Of a stretch of 64,000 bases of DNA, positions 32,855 through 40,833 are shown one piece after another. Numbering within the stretch: the first letter of the stretch is position 1; every line of letters starts with the position of its first letter. Source of the stretch: Natrinema sp. SYSU A 869 (lineage in GTDB: Archaea; Halobacteriota; Halobacteria; Halobacteriales; Natrialbaceae); the NCBI RefSeq assembly GCF_019879105.1, contig NZ_CP082249.1, positions 3,838,256 through 3,902,255 of the forward strand. Reading direction: 5' to 3'. Position numbers and translations under genes: made by a program. Under the pieces are notes generated by a model that did no database searches, was not told the DNA's origin, and saw only the letters and a program-made list of their open reading frames with translations.

Positions 32855-33720
32855 TGAGCTCCGACGTACGATTCACCGACTTCAAGTCCGACAAGCAGCC
32901 GACGTGGTGTCCCGGATGCGGCGACTTCGGGACGATGAACGGCATGATGAAAGCCCTCGCGAACACCGGCAACGATCCCGACAACACCTTCGTGGTGGCC
33001 GGGATCGGTTGTTCCGGTAAGATCGGGACCTACATGCACAGCTACGCCCTCCACGGGGTTCACGGCCGTGCACTCCCGGTCGGGACCGGCGTCAAGATGG
33101 CCCGTCCCGACATCGAGGTCATGGTCGCCGGCGGAGACGGTGACGGCTACTCGATCGGTGCCGGTCACTTCGTCCACGCCGTTCGCCGCAACGTCGACAT
33201 GACCTACTGTGTCATGGATAACCGCATCTACGGGCTGACCAAGGGCCAGGCCTCGCCGACCTCGCGGTCGGACTTCGAGACCTCGACAACCCCTGAAGGA
33301 CCCAAACAGCCGCCGGTCAACCCGCTGGCTCTCGCGCTGGCCTCCGGCGCGTCCTTCATCGCCCAAACCTTCAGCTCGGACGCAATGCGCCACGCTGAGA
33401 TCGTCCAGAAGGCCGTTGAACACGATGGCTTTGGCTTCGTCAACGTCTTCAGTCCGTGCGTCACGTTCAACGACGTCGACACCTACGATTACTTCCGCGA
33501 CAGCCTCGTCGACCTGCAGGAGGAGGAAGACCACGATCCGACCGACTACGAGGCCGCCAAGGAAGTCATCCTCGACAGCGACAAGGAGTATCAGGGCGTG
33601 ATGTACCAGAACGAAAACTCCGTGCCATACCACGAACAGCATGGCGTCACCGAGGACATGTCCGAGATTCCGGACGGCGCACCGGAAGACGCGATGGACC
33701 TCGTCCGCGAGTTCTACTAA
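32854..33720 (+). CDS. korB: 2-oxoacid:ferredoxin oxidoreductase subunit beta
   Basis: The thiamine-diphosphate-binding subunit, 288 residues. It has W-C-P-G-C-G-D-F-G near the N-terminus (cluster-binding cysteines), G-I-G-C-S-G-K-I-G with another, G-H-G-R-A-L-P-V-G-T-G-V-K, the G-G-D-G-D-G-Y-S-I-G magnesium/TPP motif, and D-N-R-I-Y-G-L-T-K-G-Q after it. Its ATG overlaps the korA stop, so the two are one operon and their products form an alpha2-beta2 complex in the cytoplasm. Confidence 0.92.
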   Translation: MSSDVRFTDFKSDKQPTWCPGCGDFGTMNGMMKALANTGNDPDNTFVVAGIGCSGKIGTYMHSYALHGVHGRALPVGTGVKMARPDIEVMVAGGDGDGYSIGAGHFVHAVRRNVDMTYCVMDNRIYGLTKGQASPTSRSDFETSTTPEGPKQPPVNPLALALASGASFIAQTFSSDAMRHAEIVQKAVEHDGFGFVNVFSPCVTFNDVDTYDYFRDSLVDLQEEEDHDPTDYEAAKEVILDSDKEYQGVMYQNENSVPYHEQHGVTEDMSEIPDGAPEDAMDLVREFY

Positions 33721-33831
33721 CGCCGTTTCACCGGTCGGCTTTCTCCCGTTTCTGATGAAGACGATGGGGAGCCGCGGGACGACGAGAGGAGTGAACGAGA
33801 CGAACGACCGTCGTCGGGCGACCGAACCGAC

Positions 33832-34497
33832 TCAGTTATCGACCGGGTGTTCGGCAGACTCCATCAGTAGTTCGACGTTCGCCGACTCGTCAGCAAGTCG
33901 CTTCGAGAGGATGCCGAACAATACGAGCTGGTCGTCCTCGTGGTCAAATGATGTGAGCTTGATCTCGATGTCGATCGGTTCCCCCTCGAGTTCGGACTCC
34001 CCGACGAAGGTGTCGACGGTCCGACTGTCGTCGAGGATATCAAGCGCGAACGACTCCTGATGCTGAATGTTTTCGATATCGCCACGGTTGCTATCGACCC
34101 GGTCGAGGAACTCCGTAAGTAGCTCCTCGTTCGACATGTCGTCGAGCGGGTTGACAGACTGCCCGGCGACTTCCATTCCCGGAACCGAGACGGCCGCGAA
34201 GGCGCTTCCCTCCCGGGTTTGGCCCATGTAGTCGACGGATTTTGAATAGCTCGAGGTCCAGATTGACGCCTCGAAGTCGCGTTCTACGCCGCCGATGGCC
34301 TCGGATCGCTCCATCGTCCGCTCTTCGACCGTCTGTTCCTCGTAGCCGGTCTCCGCAACCATCTCGTTGGCTGGGGCGACCCGATTGGAGTCGAACTCGA
34401 GCGGCTCGTTCCCGAGGACGAACCCGAGACAGCCGGCGGTCAGCGCGAGCGTCCCGGTCGCGCCCGCGGCGAGCAGCGATCGTCGAGAGTGAGTCAT
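33832..34497 (-). CDS. Tat lipoprotein, DUF6517-type
   Basis: A 221-residue secreted lipoprotein. M-T-H-S-R-R-S-L-L-A-A-G leads to the lipobox L-T-A-G-C (Cys near residue 23). The mature part, with A-N-E-M-V-A-E-T-G-Y-E-E-Q and the beta-rich F-E-A-S-I-W-T-S-S-Y-S-K-S-V-D-Y, resembles the haloarchaeal DUF6517 family. No function is known. Start ATG 34497 was taken because it gives the Tat signal; longer frames add an implausible N-terminus. The aminotransferase gene is divergent, 150 bp away. Confidence 0.75.
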   Translation of the reverse strand: MTHSRRSLLAAGATGTLALTAGCLGFVLGNEPLEFDSNRVAPANEMVAETGYEEQTVEERTMERSEAIGGVERDFEASIWTSSYSKSVDYMGQTREGSAFAAVSVPGMEVAGQSVNPLDDMSNEELLTEFLDRVDSNRGDIENIQHQESFALDILDDSRTVDTFVGESELEGEPIDIEIKLTSFDHEDDQLVLFGILSKRLADESANVELLMESAEHPVDN

Positions 34498-34647
34498 TAT
34501 TCCACTGATTCGAGAAGAGCGGCATATTCCTTGTGCATCCTTCAAATTCGTAGACAAGAACGTCGACAATTCGTGACAATTCGGTCACTCGAATCGGGAC
34601 TGACGAACACATCAAGAGTTATCGGGGTCGACACCCCCCGTTTAGCC

Positions 34648-35769
34648 ATGACCGAATTCGCAGATCGAGTCGAGCAGGTGTCGATTAGCGGTATCCGCGA
34701 AGTGTTCGAAGCTGCGGGCGAGGACGCGATTAATCTCGGCCTCGGCCAACCGGACTTCCCGACGCCCGCACACGCACGCCGCGGGGCGATCGAAGCCATC
34801 GAGGCCGGGCGGGCCGACGCCTATACCTCGAACAAGGGCACGCCACAGCTTCGGGAGGCGATTTCGGCGAAGTACGACCGCGACTACGGCCTCGAGATCG
34901 ACCCCGCAGACGTGATCGCGACGTCGGGCGGCAGCGAGGCCCTACACCTCGTGCTTGAGGCCCACGTCGATCCCGGCGAGGAAGTCATCTTCCCCGATCC
35001 CGGCTTCGTTTCCTACGACGCACTGACCCACATCGCCGACGGGACGCCGAACCCCGTCGGGCTCCGGGAGGATCTGACCCTCGATCCCGCGACAGTCGAG
35101 GATGCGATCACCGGCGAGACGGCGGCGTTCGTCGTCAACAGCCCCGCGAACCCGACGGGGGCCGTCCAGAGCAAAGCGGACATGCGCGAGTTCGCCCGCA
35201 TCGCCGACGAGCACGACGTGCTCTGCATCTCCGACGAGGTCTATGAGCACATCGTCTTCGAAGGCAAGCATCACTCGCCGCTCGAGTTCGCCGAGACGGA
35301 CAACGTCGTTGTCGTCAGCGCCTGCTCGAAGACCTATTCGATGACGGGGTGGCGGCTCGGCTGGGTCGTCGCCTCTAACCGCCGCATCGAGCGGATGCTC
35401 CGAGTCCACCAGTACGGGCAGGCCTGTGCCTCCGCACCCGCACAGTACGCCGCTGAAGCCGCCCTGACGGGTCCACAGGAACCGGTCCAGGAGATGGTCG
35501 AGACCTTCGAGGAGCGTCGGGATCTCGTGCTCAACGGGCTCACGGATGCGGGCCTCGAGGTGCCCACCCCAGAAGGTGCCTTCTACGCGATGCCGAAGGT
35601 GCCCGAGGGCTGGTGTGACGAAGTGCTCGAGCGCGGCGTCGTCGTCGTTCCCGGCGATGCCTTCGGTGCGAACGGCGAGGGATATGCACGGCTCTCGTAT
35701 GCGACCGGAACTGAGGAATTGAAGGAGGCGCTCGAGATTATGGACGCCGCGACGAAGGCCGTTCGATAG
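34648..35769 (+). CDS. pyridoxal-phosphate aminotransferase (class I/II, aspartate type)
   Basis: A 373-residue fold-type I aminotransferase. Seen: L-G-L-G-Q-P-D-F-P-T near the N-terminus, the Y-T-S-N-K-G-T-P-Q-L-R substrate segment, S-P-A-N-P-T-G, the cofactor-binding D-E-V-Y, and the PLP lysine in S-A-C-S-K-T-Y-S-M-T-G-W-R-L-G-W. All catalytic residues are present. Family I-gamma enzymes act on aspartate, alanine or aromatic amino acids. The ATG at 34648 begins M-T-E-F-A-D-R-V, the usual start in haloarchaeal homologues. Confidence 0.92.
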   Translation: MTEFADRVEQVSISGIREVFEAAGEDAINLGLGQPDFPTPAHARRGAIEAIEAGRADAYTSNKGTPQLREAISAKYDRDYGLEIDPADVIATSGGSEALHLVLEAHVDPGEEVIFPDPGFVSYDALTHIADGTPNPVGLREDLTLDPATVEDAITGETAAFVVNSPANPTGAVQSKADMREFARIADEHDVLCISDEVYEHIVFEGKHHSPLEFAETDNVVVVSACSKTYSMTGWRLGWVVASNRRIERMLRVHQYGQACASAPAQYAAEAALTGPQEPVQEMVETFEERRDLVLNGLTDAGLEVPTPEGAFYAMPKVPEGWCDEVLERGVVVVPGDAFGANGEGYARLSYATGTEELKEALEIMDAATKAVR

Positions 35770-35863
35770 CAGTAGATCGTAGTACCGTTTTGTTATTCGA
35801 ACTCTCAGCTGAACGTCACTGTAAATTCCGGTGGTCGACGTGTTACTCCGATCGATCACCTAC

Positions 35864-35996
35864 CATGCGGTGGCGCGCGCTGTCAGCTGACCGAGCACTG
35901 GCGAGGGCGGTTGATGATGCCATGCAAGGGATGCAGACCGCAGCGACCCGTCGAAGCGAGGACCGCAATCGGACTGGGGAGGGTGAGGTGACTCCG
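35864..35996 (+). repeat. intergenic repeat unit, copy 1 (forward)
   Basis: It begins CATGCGGTGGCGCGCGCTG and continues through CCGAGC; it ends with AATCGG, CTGGGGAGGG and GACTCC. Both end blocks recur, in reverse complement, in copy 2. The middle differs between copies. An open frame starting M-R-W-R-A-L begins at the ATG at 35865; whether it is translated is unknown. Confidence 0.7.
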
Positions 35997-36123
35997 TGCC
36001 GCCAGGGTGGGCAGGACGCTCCGCGTTATTCTCGTTCCTTCTACGTCGATGATTAGTTCACATATTTACTGACCGACAAAATCGGTAGGATTGGAATGAA
36101 GTGTTCTGCTATCGTGGCAACAG

Positions 36124-36284
36124 GGAATCGCCACGCCCTCCCCAGCCGATTTCTGCTCACGGGCGCGTAGCGCCCGTTCGCATGGTTCGCGGAACCTTCG
36201 GTTCCGCGCTAACGCTCACGCCTGCCGGCGTGTTCGCTCATCTCTCGCTATTGCTCGGCTGGCCGTCAGCGCGCGCCACCGCAT
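36124..36284 (-). repeat. intergenic repeat unit, copy 2 (inverted)
   Basis: Reverse-complement partner of the unit at 35864. It shares the 18-base start ATGCGGTGGCGCGCGCTG, the CCGAGC block and the CTGGGGAGGGCG block near its other end. Its centre contains perfect stems: GGGCGC/GCGCCC, GCGGAACC/GGTTCCGC and a CGCCGGCG palindrome. Confidence 0.7.
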
Positions 36285-36390
36285 CCGATCGAATGGGTCG
36301 GAGCGATACGCAGTCCAACTACACTGAACGTCATGCTTTCGCAGTGACTACTCGTCCGATGCGAAACGGCGGAGAATACGTTCGGGAGTG

Positions 36391-36957
36391 TTAGCTCTGT
36401 GCTGACGCGAATTCGTCGACGATCGTCTCGCAGAACGCCTCGAGGTCTCCCGGATTCCGGCTTGTCACTAGTCCGTCGTCGGTGACGACCTCCTCGTCGA
36501 CCCATTCGCCGCCGGCGTTGCGGATATCGGTTTGTAGACTGTGGTAGGAGGTCAGCGTCTTCCCGTCGACGACATCGGCTTCGACCAGCGTCCACGGGCC
36601 GTGACAGATCACGCCCGCTGGCTTGCCGTCCTCTACGTGCTGTCGCAGGAGTTCCACACCGTCCTCGTCGGTTCGGAGCGTGTCCGCACCCACGGTTCCG
36701 CCGGGGACGATCAGCGCGTCGTAGTCGTCCGCCGAGACCTCGTCGAACGATTTCTCGACCTCGTAGCTCTCGCTCCACTCGAGGTCGTCGTTCACGGTCT
36801 GTGCGTCGCCGGTCTCGCTACCGAGTACGTCGACGGTCGCGCCGGCGTCAGCGACGGTTTGCTTCGGTTCGGTGAACTCGACTTCTTCGGAGCCTTCTGG
36901 TGCGAGGAAGAGTCCGATGATCGCGTCCTCGAGCGGCTGGCTGTCAGAGTCGCTCAT
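36391..36957 (-). CDS. DJ-1/PfpI family protein (type 1 glutamine amidotransferase-like)
   Basis: A 188-residue DJ-1/PfpI protein, close to the PfpI/YhbO group. It has I-I-G-L-F-L-A-P-E-G-S-E-E-V-E-F at the N-terminus with the conserved Glu, L-I-V-P-G-G-T-V-G-A-D in the middle, and the catalytic elbow A-G-V-I-C-H-G-P-W. The length is normal. Expected activities are repair of glycated proteins or glyoxalase III. Start ATG 36957 (M-S-D-S-D-S-Q); longer frame to 37020 adds no family sequence. It is divergent from the quinone reductase gene. Confidence 0.88.
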   Translation of the reverse strand: MSDSDSQPLEDAIIGLFLAPEGSEEVEFTEPKQTVADAGATVDVLGSETGDAQTVNDDLEWSESYEVEKSFDEVSADDYDALIVPGGTVGADTLRTDEDGVELLRQHVEDGKPAGVICHGPWTLVEADVVDGKTLTSYHSLQTDIRNAGGEWVDEEVVTDDGLVTSRNPGDLEAFCETIVDEFASAQS

Positions 36958-37103
36958 ATCGAGAGCGAGGGCGCTCGTGCGGACAAGGGTTGTACTTGCT
37001 GGTGCAAAACGGCCCGGCAACGCCGCGATTAGCGCGGCTTACTCGAGGACCGTCTTCCGTCACGTACACCCTTATGCCGCCCCGCTTCGTGTTCCCGAAC
37101 GAT

Positions 37104-38069
37104 ATGCGCACTGTACGCCTTCACGAGCACGGTGATGCGGACGTCCTGCAGGTAGACGAGATCGATCGTCCCGAACCCGCCGCGGACGAACTGCTGATCG
37201 AGGTCGCCGCCGCTGGCGTCAACCCCGTTGATACCTACTTCCGGGACGGGTCGTACACACCGGTCGACGTCCCGTTTACGCCTGGCGTCGATTTCTCGGG
37301 CGTCGTCGCTGAGGTTGGAGACGCCGTCGACGGCTTCGAGGAAGACGACCGCGTCTACGGTACCGGTATTGGGGGTGCCGCTGCTCAGGGTGCCTACGCG
37401 GAATACGCGACGGTCCCCACCGATCGTGTCGTCCGCCTTCCCGACGGAGTCGACATGACCGAAGCGGGTGCCGCCGGCGTTGCCGCCGTCACCGCCTGGC
37501 GCGCGCTGATCGACCACGCCGACGTAGAACCCGCCGAATACTGTCTGGTCCACGGCGGGTCGGGTGGTGTCGGCCACGCGGCCGTCCAGATCGCGGCCGC
37601 CGTGAGCGCGCGGGTGATCACCACTGCTGCGGAAGAGTACCACGACGCACTCGCCGATTACGGGGCCGAGACGGTGCTCGACTACGGCCGCGACGATCTG
37701 GCCGACGCCGTCCTCGAGGCCTCGGACGGCGGTGTCGATGCGATCCTCGACCACCGACTCGACGACTACCTACAGTTCGACGCGGACGTCGCCGCGACGG
37801 GTGCCCGCGTCGTCGGTATCGGCGAGAACAGTCCCGATCCGGGCTTTTCGAACGACGGCGCTGCTCGCTCGAAAGACGTCTCCTACCAGTTCATGAGCAT
37901 GTTTAACACGCCTGATCTTCGCGTGCCGCTGCGCGGGGTCGCCCACCTCATGGACACCAGCGGGCTCTCGATTAATGTGGCGCGGACCTACGACCTCGAG
38001 GAGGCGGCCGACGCACAGCGAGCCGTCCTGAACGATAGCGTCCTCGGAAAACTCGTCATCGAACCGTAG
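37104..38069 (+). CDS. NADPH:quinone reductase (zinc-independent MDR family)
   Basis: A 321-residue medium-chain reductase of the quinone oxidoreductase (zeta-crystallin) group. It starts M-R-T-V-R-L-H-E-H-G-D-A-D-V-L-Q, has A-G-V-N-P-V-D-T-Y-F-R-D-G where the structural zinc lobe is absent, and binds NADPH through H-G-G-S-G-G-V-G-H-A. No catalytic-zinc cysteine set is present. It should reduce quinones or enones by hydride transfer. ATG 37104 fits the family start; an in-frame ATG 10 codons upstream (37074) is less likely. Confidence 0.88.
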   Translation: MRTVRLHEHGDADVLQVDEIDRPEPAADELLIEVAAAGVNPVDTYFRDGSYTPVDVPFTPGVDFSGVVAEVGDAVDGFEEDDRVYGTGIGGAAAQGAYAEYATVPTDRVVRLPDGVDMTEAGAAGVAAVTAWRALIDHADVEPAEYCLVHGGSGGVGHAAVQIAAAVSARVITTAAEEYHDALADYGAETVLDYGRDDLADAVLEASDGGVDAILDHRLDDYLQFDADVAATGARVVGIGENSPDPGFSNDGAARSKDVSYQFMSMFNTPDLRVPLRGVAHLMDTSGLSINVARTYDLEEAADAQRAVLNDSVLGKLVIEP

Positions 38070-38138
38070 CGGTCGGCGCAGGCGCTACGCGAGAGCTATC
38101 GTGTGAAAATCCCGAAACACAGCGCCCGATGACAGCGG

Positions 38139-38528
38139 TCAGGCCGGTCCCTGGACCGCGTCCTGCCGGTCGATCAGCGTCCGCCCGTGATCGGTAAGCG
38201 TGATCGTTTCCGTCTCGGTGTCGTAGTCGATGACATCTGCGTTGGCCAACTTCGGGATGTGGGTGTGATGCAGCGAGATGCGGACGGCCCGGCGGTCTCT
38301 CGGAGAGATGTTGTGATCCGAAATCGCGTTTGGCTCTGTACCCGCTTCCTGCGCGGCGATCTCCACTGCTAACTCCGTGAGCGCGGCCGTCCCGTCGGTC
38401 TTCTCGAGATAGTTCAATACCGAGCGTCTACGCTGATCCGCCAACAGCTCCATCGCCGTATCGACGGCGTCAGCGCGATTTTCGCCGAACGCGGTGAGGC
38501 TCTCGGGCGAACTCAGTAGTGGGATCAT
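38139..38528 (-). CDS. DUF7344 winged-helix regulator-like protein
   Basis: A 129-residue haloarchaeal DNA-binding-type protein. It has the family core A-M-E-L-L-A-D-Q-R-R-R-S-V-L-N-Y-L, an A-L-T-E-L-A-V-E-I-A helix-turn-helix step, and H-H-T-H-I-P-K-L-A-N-A-D-V-I-D-Y-D in the wing/dimer region. Targets are unknown. ATG 38528 was chosen because a TATATATA box is centred 26 nt before it; an ATG at 38564 lies upstream of that box. A second DUF7344 gene is at 51177. Confidence 0.85.
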   Translation of the reverse strand: MIPLLSSPESLTAFGENRADAVDTAMELLADQRRRSVLNYLEKTDGTAALTELAVEIAAQEAGTEPNAISDHNISPRDRRAVRISLHHTHIPKLANADVIDYDTETETITLTDHGRTLIDRQDAVQGPA

Positions 38529-38550
38529 ATCCTCGTTAGGGGCCGGTGCA

Positions 38551-38558
38551 TATATATA
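38551..38558 (-). promoter_or_regulatory. TATA box of the DUF7344 gene
   Basis: TATATATA, centred 26 nt before ATG 38528 on the minus strand. This is the clearest promoter in the window and predicts a leaderless mRNA; it decides between two candidate starts. Confidence 0.6.
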
Positions 38559-38670
38559 CGACATGTGAGTCCGATCGAAACACCACCCCCAGTGTCACGA
38601 GGAGAAGACCGTCTACCTGATCTCTGAAGCGTCCGATATCGCGGCTTCTCGAGGACAATGAGAGAATCGA

Positions 38671-39678
38671 TCAGGACAGTTCGGCAACTGCTTCCATCGT
38701 CGTCCGCTTGTCCGCCTCGGTCATCCCGTTGACGAATCCGACTCGAACGGCATCGACGCCCTCGATCTCGCTGTACGATTCGACCCACTCACGGACTTCT
38801 TCGGGTGTGCCTGCGGGGGCCAGTTCGTCGAGCACGTCTTCGGGCAGGGCTTGGGCCATCGCGTCGGTATCCCGTTCCTCCCAGGCGGCCCGAATCTCGT
38901 CGACGACGTCGGGATAGCCCTGTTCAGCGACCGAGTTCCCATAATAGGGACCGTAGGCTCCGAGCAGGAAGGCGACCGTACTGCGGGCTTTCTCGCGCGC
39001 TGCCTCGCGGTCCTCCATCGCGACCCCGCGAACGATCGGGGCCACCCGCAGGTCCGAGAGCTCCTTGTCGCTGAGTTCGGCACCGCGTTCCAGATCCTCG
39101 AGTCGGTCCCGCAGGCCGTCTCTCGTGAACAGTTGGGGTGCCCAGCCGTCGCCGAAGCGGCCGGCCAGCTCGGTGGCCTTGGGACCGAGGGTGCCGACGT
39201 CGATCGGCGGCGGATTCTCGCTCGGCCCGCGCTCGTAGTCCAGGCCGGGGATCTCGAAGATCTCGCCGTCGTATGAGGGGTTTCCGTCCTCGTAGACCGC
39301 GCGCATGATTTCAATCACTTCGCGGGTCCGGCGGAGCGGCCGGTCGAACTCTTGGCCGTGCCAGCGCTCGGTGATCGCCGGCGAACTCGGCCCGATGCCG
39401 AATCGGAAGCGGCCGTCGGCGGCGGCCTGCATCGTGAGCGCCGTCTGGGCGAGCATCGACGGTGTGCGCCCGTACGGTGAGATCACGTCGTTAGAGATGC
39501 CCAGTTCCTCGGTCCGATCGGCGGCCAGCGTCAGCGGCGGGACGATGTTCCACCCGGTCGTCTCGCCGACCGTGATCCGATCGAACCCCAACTCCTCTGC
39601 CTGTACGGCGCGGTCGGCGACTCCCTGTGGCTCGTCGTAGTCACCGAGTCGCACCAGCAAGTCCAGTTCGGCGTTCAC
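38671..39678 (-). CDS. F420-dependent LLM-class oxidoreductase
   Basis: A 335-residue luciferase-like TIM-barrel enzyme of the 5,10-methylenetetrahydromethanopterin reductase/F420 group. It shows the G-I-S-N-D-V-I-S-P-Y-G-R-T-P loop, F-R-F-G-I-G-P-S-S-P-A-I and G-P-K-A-T-E-L-A-G-R-F-G-D-G-W. Haloarchaea make coenzyme F420, so hydride transfer with F420 is expected. The substrate is not known. The GTG at 39678 is the only start in place; the N-terminus M-N-A-E-L-D-L-L-V matches the first barrel strand. Confidence 0.85.
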   Translation of the reverse strand: MNAELDLLVRLGDYDEPQGVADRAVQAEELGFDRITVGETTGWNIVPPLTLAADRTEELGISNDVISPYGRTPSMLAQTALTMQAAADGRFRFGIGPSSPAITERWHGQEFDRPLRRTREVIEIMRAVYEDGNPSYDGEIFEIPGLDYERGPSENPPPIDVGTLGPKATELAGRFGDGWAPQLFTRDGLRDRLEDLERGAELSDKELSDLRVAPIVRGVAMEDREAAREKARSTVAFLLGAYGPYYGNSVAEQGYPDVVDEIRAAWEERDTDAMAQALPEDVLDELAPAGTPEEVREWVESYSEIEGVDAVRVGFVNGMTEADKRTTMEAVAELS

Positions 39679-39808
39679 AGTAGTCCCTCCGCGTCGGCGC
39701 TCGAGTCACATATTTCGATGTCATTACCATGCACCGCGTTATGCAATCACATAAACTGTAGCGTTTCCGTCTATGTACGCGACGTGGCCGACCACGAGAC
39801 GGCTCCGA

Positions 39809-40117
39809 TCACCACTCGAGGATGTCCTCACACAGTCGCCGGGCCGCCTCGAGGTGCTCACGTGCCTCGTCATGAGCGGGATCGTCAGCCTCATCGAGGA
39901 GCCCGCTGACTTTCTTGACGCGCTCGCGGACGATCTCGGCCTCGAGATCGCTCGTTGCGGCGTCGCGGGCCACCGCCTCGGCCTCGCCGAGCCAGCGGTT
40001 CGTCGTCGGGTCGATCGGGAGTTCGGCGGTCGCCTCGAGCCGGTGGGCGAGCGCTCGGGTTCGGGCCTCGAGTGACTCGAGGTCGTCCGAGGGTGGCGGG
40101 GTCGATCGATCAGTCAC
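39809..40117 (-). CDS. hypothetical haloarchaeal helical protein
   Basis: A 102-residue protein predicted to be almost all helix, with heptad-like L-E-A-R-T-R-A-L-A-H-R-L-E-A-T and a Trp-containing N-R-W-L-G-E-A-E-A-V; it contains one cysteine. No family assigned. Start at GTG 40117 gives M-T-D-R-S-T-P-P-P; a TTG at 40165 would add 16 residues. It is not clearly linked to its neighbours. Confidence 0.55.
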   Translation of the reverse strand: MTDRSTPPPSDDLESLEARTRALAHRLEATAELPIDPTTNRWLGEAEAVARDAATSDLEAEIVRERVKKVSGLLDEADDPAHDEAREHLEAARRLCEDILEW

Positions 40118-40617
40118 GAGATGGTGTTCGGTCGCGAGTACCGTGATGATTTCTGCTATCGTCAAGCGCGTCAGCGAACAATTTGTGCGATCAGTAGTTC
40201 GCAGATACCGTCATCGAACTGGCGCGAAGGAGGTTATGCGAACTTACTGATACTGTCGGACAGAAGTCACTGCAGAGTCGATCGCGAACGATCGTCTGTC
40301 GACTGTAGAGACGGACGAATTCAGCGATCGATAGTCAACTAGTTCTGTCCGACAGTATGAAGAGAGGTTCGAAGCTGTGCTGAACCGCCCCCTTGAAGCC
40401 GAAAAAACGACCAGCGCGATAACCACAGACGCTGGTAACACTGCTCGGGCCGAAATCAGCGATACACCTCGCTTGGTCAGGTGGATGACATCAACCGATA
40501 CGACGGGGAATCAGTAGGATCCCTCGTCTCTGCTGCAGCCATGACGTCGAAGCATGCGAACGATCTTGATTGGGTTCGTTCAGCACTCTCATTAAATTGG
40601 TTGAAAAGATATCGGCG
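40118..40617. other. intergenic region with family 2 element, otherwise no gene
   Basis: About 500 bases. The only clear content is the 105-bp element at 40252-40356. The rest shows short frames without recognisable families; 40380-40500 could be old coding sequence but I cannot assign it. Confidence 0.5.
40252..40356 (-). mobile_element. 105-bp miniature inverted-repeat element, family 2, copy C (inverted)
   Basis: An exact 105/105 reverse complement of copy B at 21137-21241. Flanks read AT on both sides. Identity over the whole length, in an intergenic position with no selection seen, points to a recent movement. Confidence 0.93.
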
Positions 40618-40808
40618 ATGTCCTCCCCGATCCGCCTCGAGCGCCTTCCGACACCTCTGGGATTCGCCCCAATCTTTCTCGCAAACCTGATTCTGCTCGT
40701 CGGCCTTCTCCAGTGGGCTGGGATTCGGCGACGCTCGTCGTGATCTACACGCTGGAGTTTCTGTTCACCGAGGACGCGCTCACCGTGCAAACCAGTGGAA
40801 AACGTTGA
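40618..40808 (+). pseudogene. 5' fragment of a DUF6498-type membrane protein gene, frameshifted
   Basis: From ATG 40618 the frame reads M-S-S-P-I-R-L-E-R-L-P-T-P-L-G-F-A-P-I-F-L-A-N-L, then L-L-V-G-L-L-Q-W-A and stops at 40741. A one-base shift continues G-W-D-S-A-T-L-V-V-I-Y-T-L-E-F-L-F and ends at 40808. The joined sequence resembles the start of haloarchaeal DUF6498 membrane proteins (A-N-L-x-P-L-V-G-V-L, then G-W-x-P-A-T-L). Only about 60 of several hundred residues remain, so the gene is dead. Confidence 0.5.
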
Positions 40809-40833
40809 TACTGTTCGTTGACAATGTTATTGT

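Larger units (their letters stand above)
35770..36390. other. intergenic region with an inverted pair of repeat units
   Basis: A 620-base stretch with no credible gene. It holds two oppositely oriented copies of a structured repeat (35864-35996 and 36124-36284). The open frames here are low quality and the region differs in texture from its neighbours. Confidence 0.6.

Noticed and set aside
35864..36284. Inverted pair as ends of one composite transposon
   Set aside because: The shared blocks occur at both ends of each unit and no transposase lies between them; two separate repeat units fit better.
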